From NCBI RefSeq assembly GCF_000719095.1, contig NZ_JOEH01000002.1, positions 62,001 to 126,000 of the forward strand: a stretch of 64,000 nucleotides of DNA, written 5' to 3'. The stretch comes from Streptacidiphilus jeojiense. GTDB lineage: Bacteria; Actinomycetota; Actinomycetes; Streptomycetales; Streptomycetaceae. A model generated the notes under the pieces. The model saw nothing but the letters and a program-made list of their open reading frames with translations. It was not told the origin of the DNA and did no database searches. Position numbers and translations under genes: made by a program. Positions 31,344-45,396 of the stretch are shown in pieces; position 1 is the stretch's first letter, and each line of letters opens with the position of its first letter.

Positions 31344-31985
31344 CTATGCCTCTGTGAACAGCCCTGGCAGCTCCAGGATGCTGTTCGCCTGCCAGTTCGC
31401 CTGAGCCGCAGCCGCACTGCCCGCCCACAGATGACCCCACGGACCGCGGCGCAGATGCACCGTGCGAAGACCAGCGGTCCGGGCCGGCACCGTGTCGTTC
31501 GCCGGGTGGTCGCCCACGTAGACGATCTCCGCAGCCGGGAACCCGGACCAGGTGCAGATCCGGGCGAAGAACTCCGGCGCGGGCTTGGCGAATCCCCATT
31601 CACCGGACGTCGCCAACCCGTCCACGGGTAGGTCCAGGGCTCGCAGGAGTTCTGCGGCACGGGCTGTCTGGTTGCCTGCCACGCCCACCCAGTACCCGGC
31701 TGCCCGCAAGGCGGAGAGGCCGTCGCGGACGTCGGGGTACAGGTCGGCCTCACCCAGACGCTCGCCGTGGCCGGCTGCCTCGCGGGCGGCGTACTCGCTG
31801 GTGAGGTCCAGGCCGGGGCGCAGAAGGCGGAGGGCGTCGGCATTGTCGCGGCCCTGCCCGACCACGGCGCCGACCAGGGCAGCCACGGTGTAGTGGGGGA
31901 CATCCAGCCAGTCGGCCCAGTCCGCCCAGAACCGCTGGTCGGAGGTGAGCGTCTCGCCGACGTCGAACACCACAGCTCGGATCAT
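31344..31985 (-). CDS. HAD-superfamily hydrolase
   Basis: 213 residues. HAD motif I is VVFDVGETL; the second Asp of the usual DxD is replaced by Gly-Glu, as in several HAD subgroups. Motif II is GVAGNQ, motif III is FAKPAPEFF, and motif IV is VYVGDHPANDTVPARTAGL. A helical cap lies between residues 15 and 90. It is probably a phosphatase of a small phosphorylated metabolite; the substrate is not predictable. The ATG is preceded by TAGGCT seven bases upstream and no ribosome-binding site, so a leaderless mRNA is likely. It is divergent from the SDR gene and is followed by the XRE gene. Confidence 0.85.
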   Translation of the reverse strand: MIRAVVFDVGETLTSDQRFWADWADWLDVPHYTVAALVGAVVGQGRDNADALRLLRPGLDLTSEYAAREAAGHGERLGEADLYPDVRDGLSALRAAGYWVGVAGNQTARAAELLRALDLPVDGLATSGEWGFAKPAPEFFARICTWSGFPAAEIVYVGDHPANDTVPARTAGLRTVHLRRGPWGHLWAGSAAAAQANWQANSILELPGLFTEA

Positions 31986-31992
31986 GCGGGGG

Positions 31993-31998
31993 AGCCTA
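31993..31998 (-). promoter_or_regulatory. Probable -10 of a leaderless promoter for the HAD gene
   Basis: On the minus strand TAGGCT is followed by seven bases (CCCCCGC) and then the ATG. It matches TAGnnT. No -35 with good spacing is seen. Confidence 0.45.
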
Positions 31999-32101
31999 GC
32001 GGGCGCGTGGTGGCTGCGGGACATGAGTTGGATGCGGCACCCGCAGCCCCTGCCCGCGCTCGACGCGTCCGCGTAGCCAGGGTTGGCGGAAGGCTCAGGG
32101 G

Positions 32102-32107
32102 TATGGT
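32102..32107 (+). promoter_or_regulatory. Probable -10 of a leaderless promoter for the SDR gene
   Basis: TATGGT is followed by seven bases and then the ATG at 32115. This supports the second of two in-frame ATGs as the true start. Confidence 0.4.
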
Positions 32108-32114
32108 TCGCATC

Positions 32115-32888
32115 ATGCCTACAGCACTCATCACCGGCGCGACGGCCGGAATCGGGGCGGCGTTTGCGCGGCGTCTGGCGAAGGACGGGCTGGATCTGGT
32201 TCTGGTTGCTCGGGACGGGGGTCGGTTGGACGAGAGCGCGGACGTGCTGGGCAAGCAGTACGGCGTCGGGGTGGAGACCCTTGTCGCCGATCTGGCGACC
32301 GACGAGGGCATCGCCGTCGTCGAGGCCAGGCTGGGCGATGCCGGGAAGCCGGTGGACCTGTTGGTGAACAATGCCGGGTTCGGGCTCAAGGACCCGTTCC
32401 TGGTGGTGCCGCTGGCCGACGAGCTGGCGATGGTGAAGCTGCACATCGAGGCGGTGCTGCGGCTCACCACGGCCGCGCTGCCCGGGATGCGCGAGCGGGG
32501 GCGCGGCTACGTGATCAATGTCGCCTCCGTCGCGGCCTTCGTGCCGCGTGGCACCTACGGGGCCAGCAAGGCTTGGGTGGTCCAGTTCAGCCAGTCCGTC
32601 TCCCGCGACCTGACCGGTAGCGGGGTGCGGGTGCTCGCGCTCTGCCCCGGGTTCACCCACACCGAGTTCCACCAGCGGGCCCAGGTCGACATGAAGGACG
32701 TCGGCGGGTGGATGTGGCTGGACGCCGACCGGGTGGTGGACGACGCGATGCGCGACCTGGCTCGCGGACGGACCGTCAGCATCCCCTCCGGCCGCTACAA
32801 GGCGCTGGTCGCCGCCGCCCGCAAGGCGCCGCTGGAGGCGCTGGCCGGACTGTCCTCCCGGGCCGGCCGCCGCCTCGACCGGCGCTGA
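32115..32888 (+). CDS. Short-chain dehydrogenase/reductase
   Basis: 257 residues. The classical SDR layout is clear: cofactor loop TALITGATAGIGAAFARRLA, VADLAT, NNAG (LLVNNAGFG), catalytic Ser in NVASVAAFVP and YGASK with Tyr and Lys. CPGFTHTEF follows. It reduces or oxidises a small alcohol or ketone with NAD(P)(H); substrate unknown. Two in-frame ATGs exist: 32103 has GGAAGG nine bases upstream, while 32115 gives the usual N-terminus (MPTALITGATAG) and has a -10-like TATGGT seven bases ahead. I prefer 32115 with moderate certainty. The GntR gene starts 11 bp after its stop. Confidence 0.9.
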   Translation: MPTALITGATAGIGAAFARRLAKDGLDLVLVARDGGRLDESADVLGKQYGVGVETLVADLATDEGIAVVEARLGDAGKPVDLLVNNAGFGLKDPFLVVPLADELAMVKLHIEAVLRLTTAALPGMRERGRGYVINVASVAAFVPRGTYGASKAWVVQFSQSVSRDLTGSGVRVLALCPGFTHTEFHQRAQVDMKDVGGWMWLDADRVVDDAMRDLARGRTVSIPSGRYKALVAAARKAPLEALAGLSSRAGRRLDRR

Positions 32889-32899
32889 GGGCCCCGGCC

Positions 32900-33439
32900 G
32901 TGCCCGCGGAGCGCCGCAGCCTGCGCGACCAGGTCAACCAGGCGCTGCGGGCCGCCCTGGCGGCGGGCGAGCTGGTGCCCGGAGCCGTCTACTCGGCGCC
33001 GGTGCTCGCGGCGCGGTTCGGCGTGTCGGCGACGCCGGTCCGTGAGGCGATGCTCGACCTGGCCAAGGAGGGCCTGGTGCGGGCGGTTCCCAACAAGGGC
33101 TTCCGGGTCGTCGAGGTCACCGAGCGGGACCTGGCCGAACTGCTGGAGATCCGTGCCCTGTTGGAGGCCCCCAGCGCGGTCCAGGTGGCCCGCAGCGCGA
33201 GCCGGGCCCAGTTGGAGTCGCTGCTCGGACCGGCCCGTACCGGGGGCGACCGCGGCTTCCACGAGGCCCTGCTGACGCTGGCCGGGAACCGGCACCTGGT
33301 GGTGCTGGTCGGCGAGCTCCGGAGCCGGGGTGCGCGCTGCGGCGGGGCGGCGGCCGGGCACGAGCAGCTGGTCGAGTTGATGCTGGCCCGGGACCTGGAC
33401 GGCGTGGAGGCGCTGATGCACCGTCATCTGGTGGGTTGA
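32900..33439 (+). CDS. GntR-family regulator with a shortened FCD domain
   Basis: 179 residues against the usual 220-240 of FadR/FCD-type GntR proteins. The winged helix is complete (LRDQVNQALRAALAAGELVP, LAARFGVSATPVREAMLDLA, VPNKGFRVVEVTERDL). The FCD part is compact: about 40-50 residues are missing between LESLLGP and the DRGFHEALLTLAGN segment and after GELRSRG. The likely metal residues (Asp/His in DRGFH, GHEQL, MHRHL) are still present. The GTG start lies 11 bp after the SDR stop. It may control the SDR gene in the same transcript. Confidence 0.8.
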   Translation: MPAERRSLRDQVNQALRAALAAGELVPGAVYSAPVLAARFGVSATPVREAMLDLAKEGLVRAVPNKGFRVVEVTERDLAELLEIRALLEAPSAVQVARSASRAQLESLLGPARTGGDRGFHEALLTLAGNRHLVVLVGELRSRGARCGGAAAGHEQLVELMLARDLDGVEALMHRHLVG

Positions 33440-33469
33440 GAAGGCGCATTGAGAAAGAACGTCGAGCAG

Positions 33470-33524
33470 GCACAGCCAAGGGCCGGCCGGCCCCCGAGGG
33501 GGACCGGCCGGCCCTTGGCTGTGC
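33470..33524. terminator. Very long bidirectional hairpin terminator
   Basis: The 21-bp arms 33470-33490 and 33504-33524 are perfectly complementary (GCACAGCCAAGGGCCGGCCG begins the left arm). The 13-base loop contains a nested CCCCC/GGGGG. It separates the convergent GntR and bldD genes. Confidence 0.85.
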
Positions 33525-33563
33525 TGCTGCTGTGACGTTTCTTCAGGCTCCCCCGGGGCGCCG

Positions 33564-34067
33564 TCAGATCGCGTCGTCCTCCCGCACCGCGCGGCGGGCG
33601 TCCGGGTCGAGCACGCCCCAGCTGATCAGCTGGTCGACGAGCAGCGAGGCCGGCTGGTCGTAGATCACGGCCAGGGTGCGCAGGTCGTCCTGGCGGATCG
33701 ACAGCACCTTGCCGTTGTAGTCGCCGCGCTGGCTCTGGATGGTCGCCGCGTAGCGCTGCAGCGGGCCGGCCTTCTCGGACGGGACCTGGGAGAGCCGCTC
33801 CAGGTCGAGCACCAGGCGCGGCGGCGGCTCGGCCGCACCGCCCGGGGTGCTGCCGGGCAGCAGTTCCTGCACCGGAACCCCGTAGAACTCGGCCAGCTCG
33901 GCCAGGCGCTGCACCGTGACGGCGCGGTCCCCGCGCTCGTACGAGCCGACGACCACGGCCTTCCAGCGGCCCTGGGACTTCTCCTCGACGCCGTGCAGTG
34001 ACAAGCCCTGCTGGGTGCGGATCGCTCGCAGCTTGCCGCCAAGCTGCTTCGCGTAGTCGCTGGACAA
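33564..34067 (-). CDS. bldD: BldD, c-di-GMP-dependent master regulator of development
   Basis: 167 residues, the exact BldD length. The N-terminal XRE domain (KLRAIRTQQGLSLHGVEEKS, VVVGSYERGDRAVTVQRLAE) binds BldD boxes. The C-domain holds both halves of the c-di-GMP signature at the positions known from S. coelicolor: RGD at 114-116 and RQDD at 125-128. With c-di-GMP bound, BldD dimerises and represses sporulation genes during vegetative growth. The start is a TTG with GGGGAG seven bases upstream. It is divergent from the pyr operon, and its own promoter region carries a BldD-box-like site. Confidence 0.97.
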   Translation of the reverse strand: MSSDYAKQLGGKLRAIRTQQGLSLHGVEEKSQGRWKAVVVGSYERGDRAVTVQRLAELAEFYGVPVQELLPGSTPGGAAEPPPRLVLDLERLSQVPSEKAGPLQRYAATIQSQRGDYNGKVLSIRQDDLRTLAVIYDQPASLLVDQLISWGVLDPDARRAVREDDAI

Positions 34068-34170
34068 ATGGTCTCCCCGGACGAGATGTGGCGTGACGCT
34101 GTGACTGCCCTGCGACGGCTCGTCCGAGAGGCACCGGAAGGGTGCTTTGGTGGACCTCCGTCGTCCGGCC

Positions 34171-34190
34171 GTAACTCACTGTGAGATTAC
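34171..34190. promoter_or_regulatory. BldD box in the bldD promoter (probable autoregulation)
   Basis: GTAACTCACTGTGAGATTAC is an inverted repeat with CTCAC/GTGAG arms. Against the consensus nTnACnC(A/T)GnGTnAn it matches eight of nine fixed positions. It overlaps the bldD -10. BldD repressing its own gene is known in S. coelicolor. Confidence 0.65.
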
Positions 34191-34213
34191 GCAGAGTGAT
34201 ATGGATTGGTCAA
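34184..34213 (-). promoter_or_regulatory. bldD promoter
   Basis: Minus-strand TTGACC and TAATCT are separated by 18 bp. Transcription would start near 34177, giving a leader of about 110 bases. Confidence 0.6.
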
Positions 34214-34348
34214 GCTGAATGGGGCAGTCGTGCGAATGCCCGGACGCCGCCCCGCCTGCGGCGTCGCCGGGGGCGCATGATCGCCCTGGTAGGGTGGACG
34301 GCGGCCACCGCCACGCCCGGTGGGGGCCGTCCCAGAGACATCCTTTAA

Positions 34349-36011
<1,663 letters not shown>

Positions 36012-36015
<4 letters not shown>

Positions 36016-37298
36016 CCAGCTACCTGATCAAGAACGCCCGCATCCTCGGCGGGGAGCCGCAGGACCTGCGCCTGAAGGACGGTGTGATCGCGGAGATCGG
36101 CACCTACCTCGCTGACGACGGCGCCACAGTGATCGACGCCGAGGGCCTGATCGCCCTGCCCGGCCTGGTCGACCTGCACACCCATCTGCGCGAGCCCGGC
36201 CGGGAGGACGCCGAGACCGTCCTCACCGGGACCCGCGCCGCGGCCAAGGGCGGCTTCACCGCCGTCCACGCGATGGCCAACACCTTCCCGGTGGCCGACA
36301 CCGCCGGCGTGGTCGAGCAGGTCTGGCGGCTGGGCAAGGAGTCCGGCTACTGCGACGTGCAGCCGGTCGGCGCGGTCACCATCGGCCTGGAGGGCAAGCA
36401 GCTCGCCGAGCTGGGCACCATGGCCGACTCCGCCGCAGCCGTCCGGGTCTTCTCCGACGACGGCAAGTGCGTGGACGACGCCGTGATCATGCGCCGGGCG
36501 CTGGAGTACGTGAAGGCCTTCGGCGGCGTCATCGCCCAGCACGCCCAGGAGCCCCGGCTGACCGAGGGCGCCCAGATGAACGAGGGCACCGTCTCCGGCG
36601 AGCTGGGCCTGCGCGGCTGGCCGGCCGTGGCCGAGGAGTCGATCATCGCCAGGGACGTGCTGCTGGCCGCGCACGTCGGCTCGCGGCTGCACGTCTGCCA
36701 CGTCTCCACGGCCGGCTCGGTGGAGATCATCCGCTGGGCCAAGTCCAAGGGCTGGGACGTCACCGCCGAGGTCACTCCGCACCACCTGCTGCTGACCGAC
36801 GAGCTGGTCCGCTCCTACGACCCGGTCTACAAGGTCAACCCGCCGCTGCGCACCGAGGCCGACGTGCTGGCCCTGCGCGAGGCCCTGGCCGACGGCACCA
36901 TCGACGCCGTCGCCACCGACCACGCCCCGCACCCGTCCGAGGACAAGGACTGCGAGTGGGCCGCGGCCGCGATGGGCATGGTCGGCCTGGAGACCGCGCT
37001 GTCCGTGGTGCAGCAGACCATGGTGGAGACCGGCCTGATGGGCTGGGCCGACGTCGCCGACCGGATGTCCCGCCGCCCCGCCGCCATCGGCGGTCTCACC
37101 GGGCAGGGCCGTCCCGTCTCGGTGGACGAACCGGCCAACCTCGTGCTGGTCGACCCCGCGTACCGTGGAGCGGTGAACCCCGACAGCTTCGCCACCCGCA
37201 GCCGCAACACCCCGTACCGAGGCCGTGACCTGCCCGGACGCGTCGTCGCCACCTTCCTCAGGGGCCGCGCGACCGTCCTGGACGGAGAGCTCGTATGA
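36012..37298 (+). CDS. pyrC: Dihydroorotase
   Basis: 428 residues, the class I (type 2) actinobacterial form. It cyclises carbamoyl aspartate. Metal ligands are seen in [15 protein letters not shown], in VCHVSTAGS and in [34 protein letters not shown] and [17 protein letters not shown] are typical. The GTG start overlaps the pyrB stop (GTGA). The Met of the membrane-protein gene overlaps its stop by 4 bp. Confidence 0.97.
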
Positions 37299-37918
37299 GC
37301 CCCGCGCTGAGTCTGGCCGAAGCACCGCACTCCGCCCCGGTCACCCATGTGGGCGATCTGATCGGCTGGACGGTCGGGCTGCTGGTGGTGATCGGCCTGG
37401 TCTACTGGCTGATGCGGCAGGGCTGGAACTGGCGCAGGACGCAGCAGTCGGGCCTGCCCGCGCTGCCCGTCGCGCCGAAGGCGACCACCGAGTCGATCCT
37501 GGAGCTGGAGGGCCGCTACTTCGGCTCCACCTCGGCCGGGAACTGGCTGGACCGGGTGGTGGCCCACCGCCTGGGCGAGCGCAGCCTGGTGGAGCTGACC
37601 CTGCGACCCGACGGGCTGGACGTGGTCCGTCCCGCCTCGGTGAGCTTCTTCATTCCGATCGCGGCGCTGCGCGCGGCCCGCACCGACAAGGGCATCGCCG
37701 GGAAGGTCGTCCCCGAGGGCGGCCTGCTGGTGGTCACCTGGGAGCACGGCGGCAAGCTGCTGGACTCCGGGTTCCGGGCCGACCACCCGGCCGAGCACGA
37801 CAACTGGGTCACCGCCGTCGAGGTGCTGCTCAAGGCGCACGCGAAGGTGGCCGGGCAGCAGTCCGAAGTAAAGCCGGCCGAAGCACCGCAGGCCGAAGCA
37901 CAGAAGGAAGGCGCATGA
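37295..37918 (+). CDS. Single-pass membrane protein with PH-like domain, inside the pyr operon
   Basis: 207 residues. One membrane helix (about residues 23-42, [20 protein letters not shown]) is followed by a basic segment. Residues 70-185 form a beta-rich domain ([60 protein letters not shown]) resembling bacterial PH-like folds. The tail is Glu/Ala/Lys-rich. It overlaps pyrC and carA by 4 bp each, so it is translated with them. I recall a gene of this type at the same place in other streptomycetes. Its role is unknown; it has no pyrimidine-enzyme motif. Confidence 0.75.
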   Translation: MSPALSLAEAPHSAPVTHVGDLIGWTVGLLVVIGLVYWLMRQGWNWRRTQQSGLPALPVAPKATTESILELEGRYFGSTSAGNWLDRVVAHRLGERSLVELTLRPDGLDVVRPASVSFFIPIAALRAARTDKGIAGKVVPEGGLLVVTWEHGGKLLDSGFRADHPAEHDNWVTAVEVLLKAHAKVAGQQSEVKPAEAPQAEAQKEGA

Positions 37919-39043
37919 TGACCGCACGTACGGAGAGGAAGCCGGCCGTCTACGTCCTGGAGGACGGACGGATCTTCCGCGGCCAGGCATACGGCGCCAT
38001 CGGCGAGACCTTCGGCGAGGCCGTCTTCAACACCGGTATGACGGGCTATCAGGAGACCCTGACCGACCCGTCCTACCACCGCCAGGTGGTCGCCATGACG
38101 GCCCCGCAGATCGGCAACACCGGCGTCAACGACGAGGACCCGGAGTCGTCCAGGATCTGGGTGGCCGGCTACGTGGTCCGCGACCCCGCCCGGGTGCCCT
38201 CCAACTGGCGCTCGCAGCGCTCGCTGGACGAGGAGCTGGTCAAGCAGGGCATCGTCGGGATCAGCGGCATCGACACCCGCGCGCTCACCCGCCACCTGCG
38301 CGAGCGCGGCGCCATGCGCTGCGGCATCTTCTCCGGCCCGGCCGTCGCCGACGACGCCACCCTGCTGGAGCGGGTCCGCCGGGCGCCGCAGATGGAGGGC
38401 GCCGACCTGTGCGGCGAGGTCGCCACCGACGAGACCTATGTCGTCCCCGCCATAGGAACCAAGCGCTTCACCGTGGCCGCCCTGGACCTGGGCATCAAGG
38501 GGATGACCCCGCACCGGATGGCCGAGCGCGGCATCGAGGTGCACGTGCTGCCCGCCAACGCCACCGCCGAGGACGTCTACGCGGTCGCCCCCGACGGCGT
38601 GTTCTTCTCCAACGGCCCGGGCGACCCGGCCACCGCCGACGGCCAGGTCGCGGTGCTGCGCGAGGTGCTGGGCCGGAAGACCCCGTTCTTCGGCATCTGC
38701 TTCGGCAACCAGCTGCTCGGCCGCGCCCTGGGCTTCGGCACCTACAAGCTCAAGTACGGCCACCGCGGCATCAACCAGCCGGTGCAGGACCGCACCACCG
38801 GCAAGGTCGAGGTCACCGCGCACAACCACGGCTTCGCCGTGGACGCCCCGCTGGACCGGGTCAGCGACACCCCCTACGGGCGGGTAGAGGTTTCTCATAT
38901 CTGCCTCAACGACGATGTGGTCGAGGGCCTGCAGTGCCTGGACCAGCCCGCCTTCAGCGTCCAGTACCACCCGGAGGCGGCGGCCGGTCCGCACGACGCC
39001 GCCTACCTGTTCGACCGCTTCGTAGAGCTCATGGAGGGCCAGC

Positions 39044-39051
<8 letters not shown>
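37915..39051 (+). CDS. carA: Carbamoyl-phosphate synthase, small (glutaminase) subunit
   Basis: 378 residues. The N-domain [34 protein letters not shown] is followed by a class I glutaminase. The nucleophile is in [16 protein letters not shown], the His/Glu pair is in [14 protein letters not shown], and HNHGFAV is the usual loop. It feeds ammonia to CarB for both arginine and pyrimidines. Two ATGs in a row (37915 and 37918) are possible starts; AAGGAAGG favours 37915, which also overlaps the previous stop (ATGA). Confidence 0.97.
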
Positions 39052-42349
<3,298 letters not shown>

Positions 42350-42358
42350 CGCGAAACC

Positions 42359-42453
42359 ACCTGGGGGCGCGGGGAACTGCGCGACCAGCCCTCTACGGAG
42401 GTGCATGGTTGGCAGCGCCTGCTTTTCATCGAGCAGAGCCCCGCGCCCCTGCA
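42359..42453. repeat. Dispersed palindromic repeat, copy D, inside the pyr operon
   Basis: Here the order of parts is reversed: GGGGCGCGGGGAACTGCGCG and CCAGCCCTCTAC come first, then GGTGCATGGTTGG and the GAGCAGAGCCCCGCGCCCCT arm. The half-elements can still pair (GGGGGCGCGGGG with CCCCGCGCCCC). It fills the carB-pyrD gap and ends 18 bp before the pyrD start. Confidence 0.85.
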
Positions 42454-42471
42454 GAGACAAGGTCCGTATCT

Positions 42472-43572
<1,101 letters not shown>

Positions 43573-43576
43573 TCGC

Positions 43577-44428
43577 ATGGCGCACCCCCTCCAGATCCGG
43601 GCGGAGGTCCTCGGCATCACACCGGTCGGGGCCTGGCGGCAGGTGCTGCTGCACGCCCCCGGTGTCGCGTCACGGGTGCGCCCCGGACATTTCGCCGCGC
43701 TGGCGGTGGGCGGGTCGGAGTCGTCCATGCTGCTGCGGCGGGCCTTCTGGATCCACCGGGCCGACCCCGCGGCCGAGACCGTCTCGCTGGTGGTCGCCGA
43801 ACGCGGCCGCGGCACCAGGGAGCTGCTGCGCACCCGGGTCGGTGCGGCGGTCGACCTGGTCGCTCCGCTGGGGACGGCCTTCCCGCAGCCGGCCGGGCCG
43901 ATGACGGCGCTGTTCGTGGGCGCGGGCTACGGCAGCGCGCCGCTGTTCCCGCTGGCCGAGCAGATCGCGGCGCAGGGCGGGGGAGTCGGCTTCATCCTCG
44001 GCGCCGGTACCGCGGACCAGCTGTTCGGCGTCGACGCGGCCCGTGCGCTCACCCCCGATGTGCTGGTCACCACCAATGACGGCTCGGCCGGCATAAAGGG
44101 CCGGGTGATCCTGCCGCTGGCGGAGGCGATCAAGGCGATCGGGGCCGAGGCGGTCTACTGCTGCGGTCCCAGGGCGATGCTGCGGGCGGTCACCGAGGTG
44201 GCCACGGCCGAGGGGGCGCGCTGCTTCTGCGCCGTCGAGGAGGACATGGCCTGCGGGGTCGGGGTGTGCAACACCTGCGTGCTGCCGGTGGTCGGCGAGG
44301 ACGGGGTCAGCCGCTTCGTCCGCTCCTGCGTCGACGGGCCCTGCTTCGACGGCACCCGGGTGCGCTGGGACGACATCGGTACGATCCCCGCGGACCTGGA
44401 CGGCGCCGCTGCGATGGGAGTGCACTGA
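43577..44428 (+). CDS. pyrK: Dihydroorotate dehydrogenase electron-transfer subunit (class 1B)
   Basis: 283 residues. It carries FAD and a [2Fe-2S] cluster and moves electrons from PyrD(1B) to NAD+. The ferredoxin-reductase-like front part has RPGHFAALAVGG and LLRRAFWIHRAD (FAD side), MTALFVGAGYGSAPLFPLAE (NAD side), and VYCCGPRAML. The cluster ligands are CGVGVCNTC and a later Cys in RFVRSCVDGPCF. It starts 4 bp after pyrD and ends 2 bp before the class 1B catalytic gene, so the pair is made together. Confidence 0.95.
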   Translation: MAHPLQIRAEVLGITPVGAWRQVLLHAPGVASRVRPGHFAALAVGGSESSMLLRRAFWIHRADPAAETVSLVVAERGRGTRELLRTRVGAAVDLVAPLGTAFPQPAGPMTALFVGAGYGSAPLFPLAEQIAAQGGGVGFILGAGTADQLFGVDAARALTPDVLVTTNDGSAGIKGRVILPLAEAIKAIGAEAVYCCGPRAMLRAVTEVATAEGARCFCAVEEDMACGVGVCNTCVLPVVGEDGVSRFVRSCVDGPCFDGTRVRWDDIGTIPADLDGAAAMGVH

Positions 44429-44430
44429 AG

Positions 44431-45396
44431 GTGGAAGCCCACGACGTCGACCTCACCGCGCCGTTCGGCAACGGCACCCTGCCCAATCCGGTGACCACGG
44501 CCTCCGGCTGCGCCGGCTACGGCCGGGAGCTGGCCCGGTTCCAGCCGCTGGTGGAGCTGGGGTCGATCACCACCAAGACGATCATGCCGTATCCGCGGGC
44601 GGGTCAGCCGACGCCGCGGATGGCGGAGACGCCGAGCGGGATGCTCAACTCGGTCGGCCTGCCGGGCGCGGGCATCGGGTACTTCGTCGAGCACGAGCTG
44701 CCCTGGCTGGCCGAGCGCGGCGCGCGGGTGCTGGTCTCGATCGCGGGGGAGCGGGTCGAGGAGTTCGCCGAGACGGCGCAGGCGCTGAACGGCCGGCCCG
44801 GGGTGGTCGGCATCGAGGCCAACCTCTGCTGCCCCAACGTCGCCAACCGCGGCCTGGTCTTCGGCGGCAACCCGGCCACCTCGTACGACGTGATGGCGGC
44901 GGTCCGCGAGGTGGTCGACCCGGCGCTGCCGGTCTACGCCAAGCTCACCCCGGACGTCACCTCCATCACCGAGATCGCCGCGGCCTGCGTCCGGGCCGGC
45001 GCCGACGGCCTGTCGATGATCAACACCCTGCTGGGCATGGCCATCGACACCACCACCATGCGCCCGGTGCTGGCGGGGCTGAGCGGCGGCCTGTCCGGGC
45101 CCGCGGTCCGCCCGGTGGCGGTGCGCTGCGTCTACCAGGTGCACGCCGCGATGCGGGCCGGGACCATGCCGGTGGTGCCGATCTTCGGCATGGGCGGTAT
45201 CAGGACCGGTCTGGACGCCCTGGAGTTCGTCCTGGCGGGCGCCTCCGGCATAGCGGTCGGCACCACCGTCTTCAACGACCCCTCGGCCCCGCTGCGGGTC
45301 CTCACCGAGCTGCGCCAGGCGCTGGCCGAACGCGGGTTCGCCAAGTTCACCGACGCCATCGGCTTCGCCCACCACCACCAAGGAGTTCAGCCATGA
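44431..45396 (+). CDS. pyrD (class 1B, pyrDB): Dihydroorotate dehydrogenase, class 1B catalytic subunit
   Basis: 321 residues, without a membrane helix. The class 1 catalytic Cys is in GIEANLCCPNVANRG, where class 2 has Ser. Other segments are NPVTTASGCAGYGRELARF, ITTKTIMPYPRAGQPTPRM, MLNSVGLPGAG, SMINTLLGMAID and FGMGGIRTGLDALEFVLAGA. It works with PyrK and NAD+. The GTG start at 44431 follows the pyrK stop by 2 bp. Presence of this enzyme beside a class 2 PyrD is unusual. It overlaps pyrF by 4 bp. Confidence 0.94.
   Translation: MEAHDVDLTAPFGNGTLPNPVTTASGCAGYGRELARFQPLVELGSITTKTIMPYPRAGQPTPRMAETPSGMLNSVGLPGAGIGYFVEHELPWLAERGARVLVSIAGERVEEFAETAQALNGRPGVVGIEANLCCPNVANRGLVFGGNPATSYDVMAAVREVVDPALPVYAKLTPDVTSITEIAAACVRAGADGLSMINTLLGMAIDTTTMRPVLAGLSGGLSGPAVRPVAVRCVYQVHAAMRAGTMPVVPIFGMGGIRTGLDALEFVLAGASGIAVGTTVFNDPSAPLRVLTELRQALAERGFAKFTDAIGFAHHHQGVQP

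Noticed and set aside
32103..32888. ATG at 32103 as the SDR start
   Set aside because: It has a fair GGAAGG upstream, but the next ATG gives the usual SDR N-terminus and fits a leaderless -10. Kept only as the alternative.
15059..33524. Accessory stretch as a single mobile element
   Set aside because: No integrase, transposase, tRNA target or direct-repeat attachment sites were seen at its borders, and codon use looks like the rest of the window.
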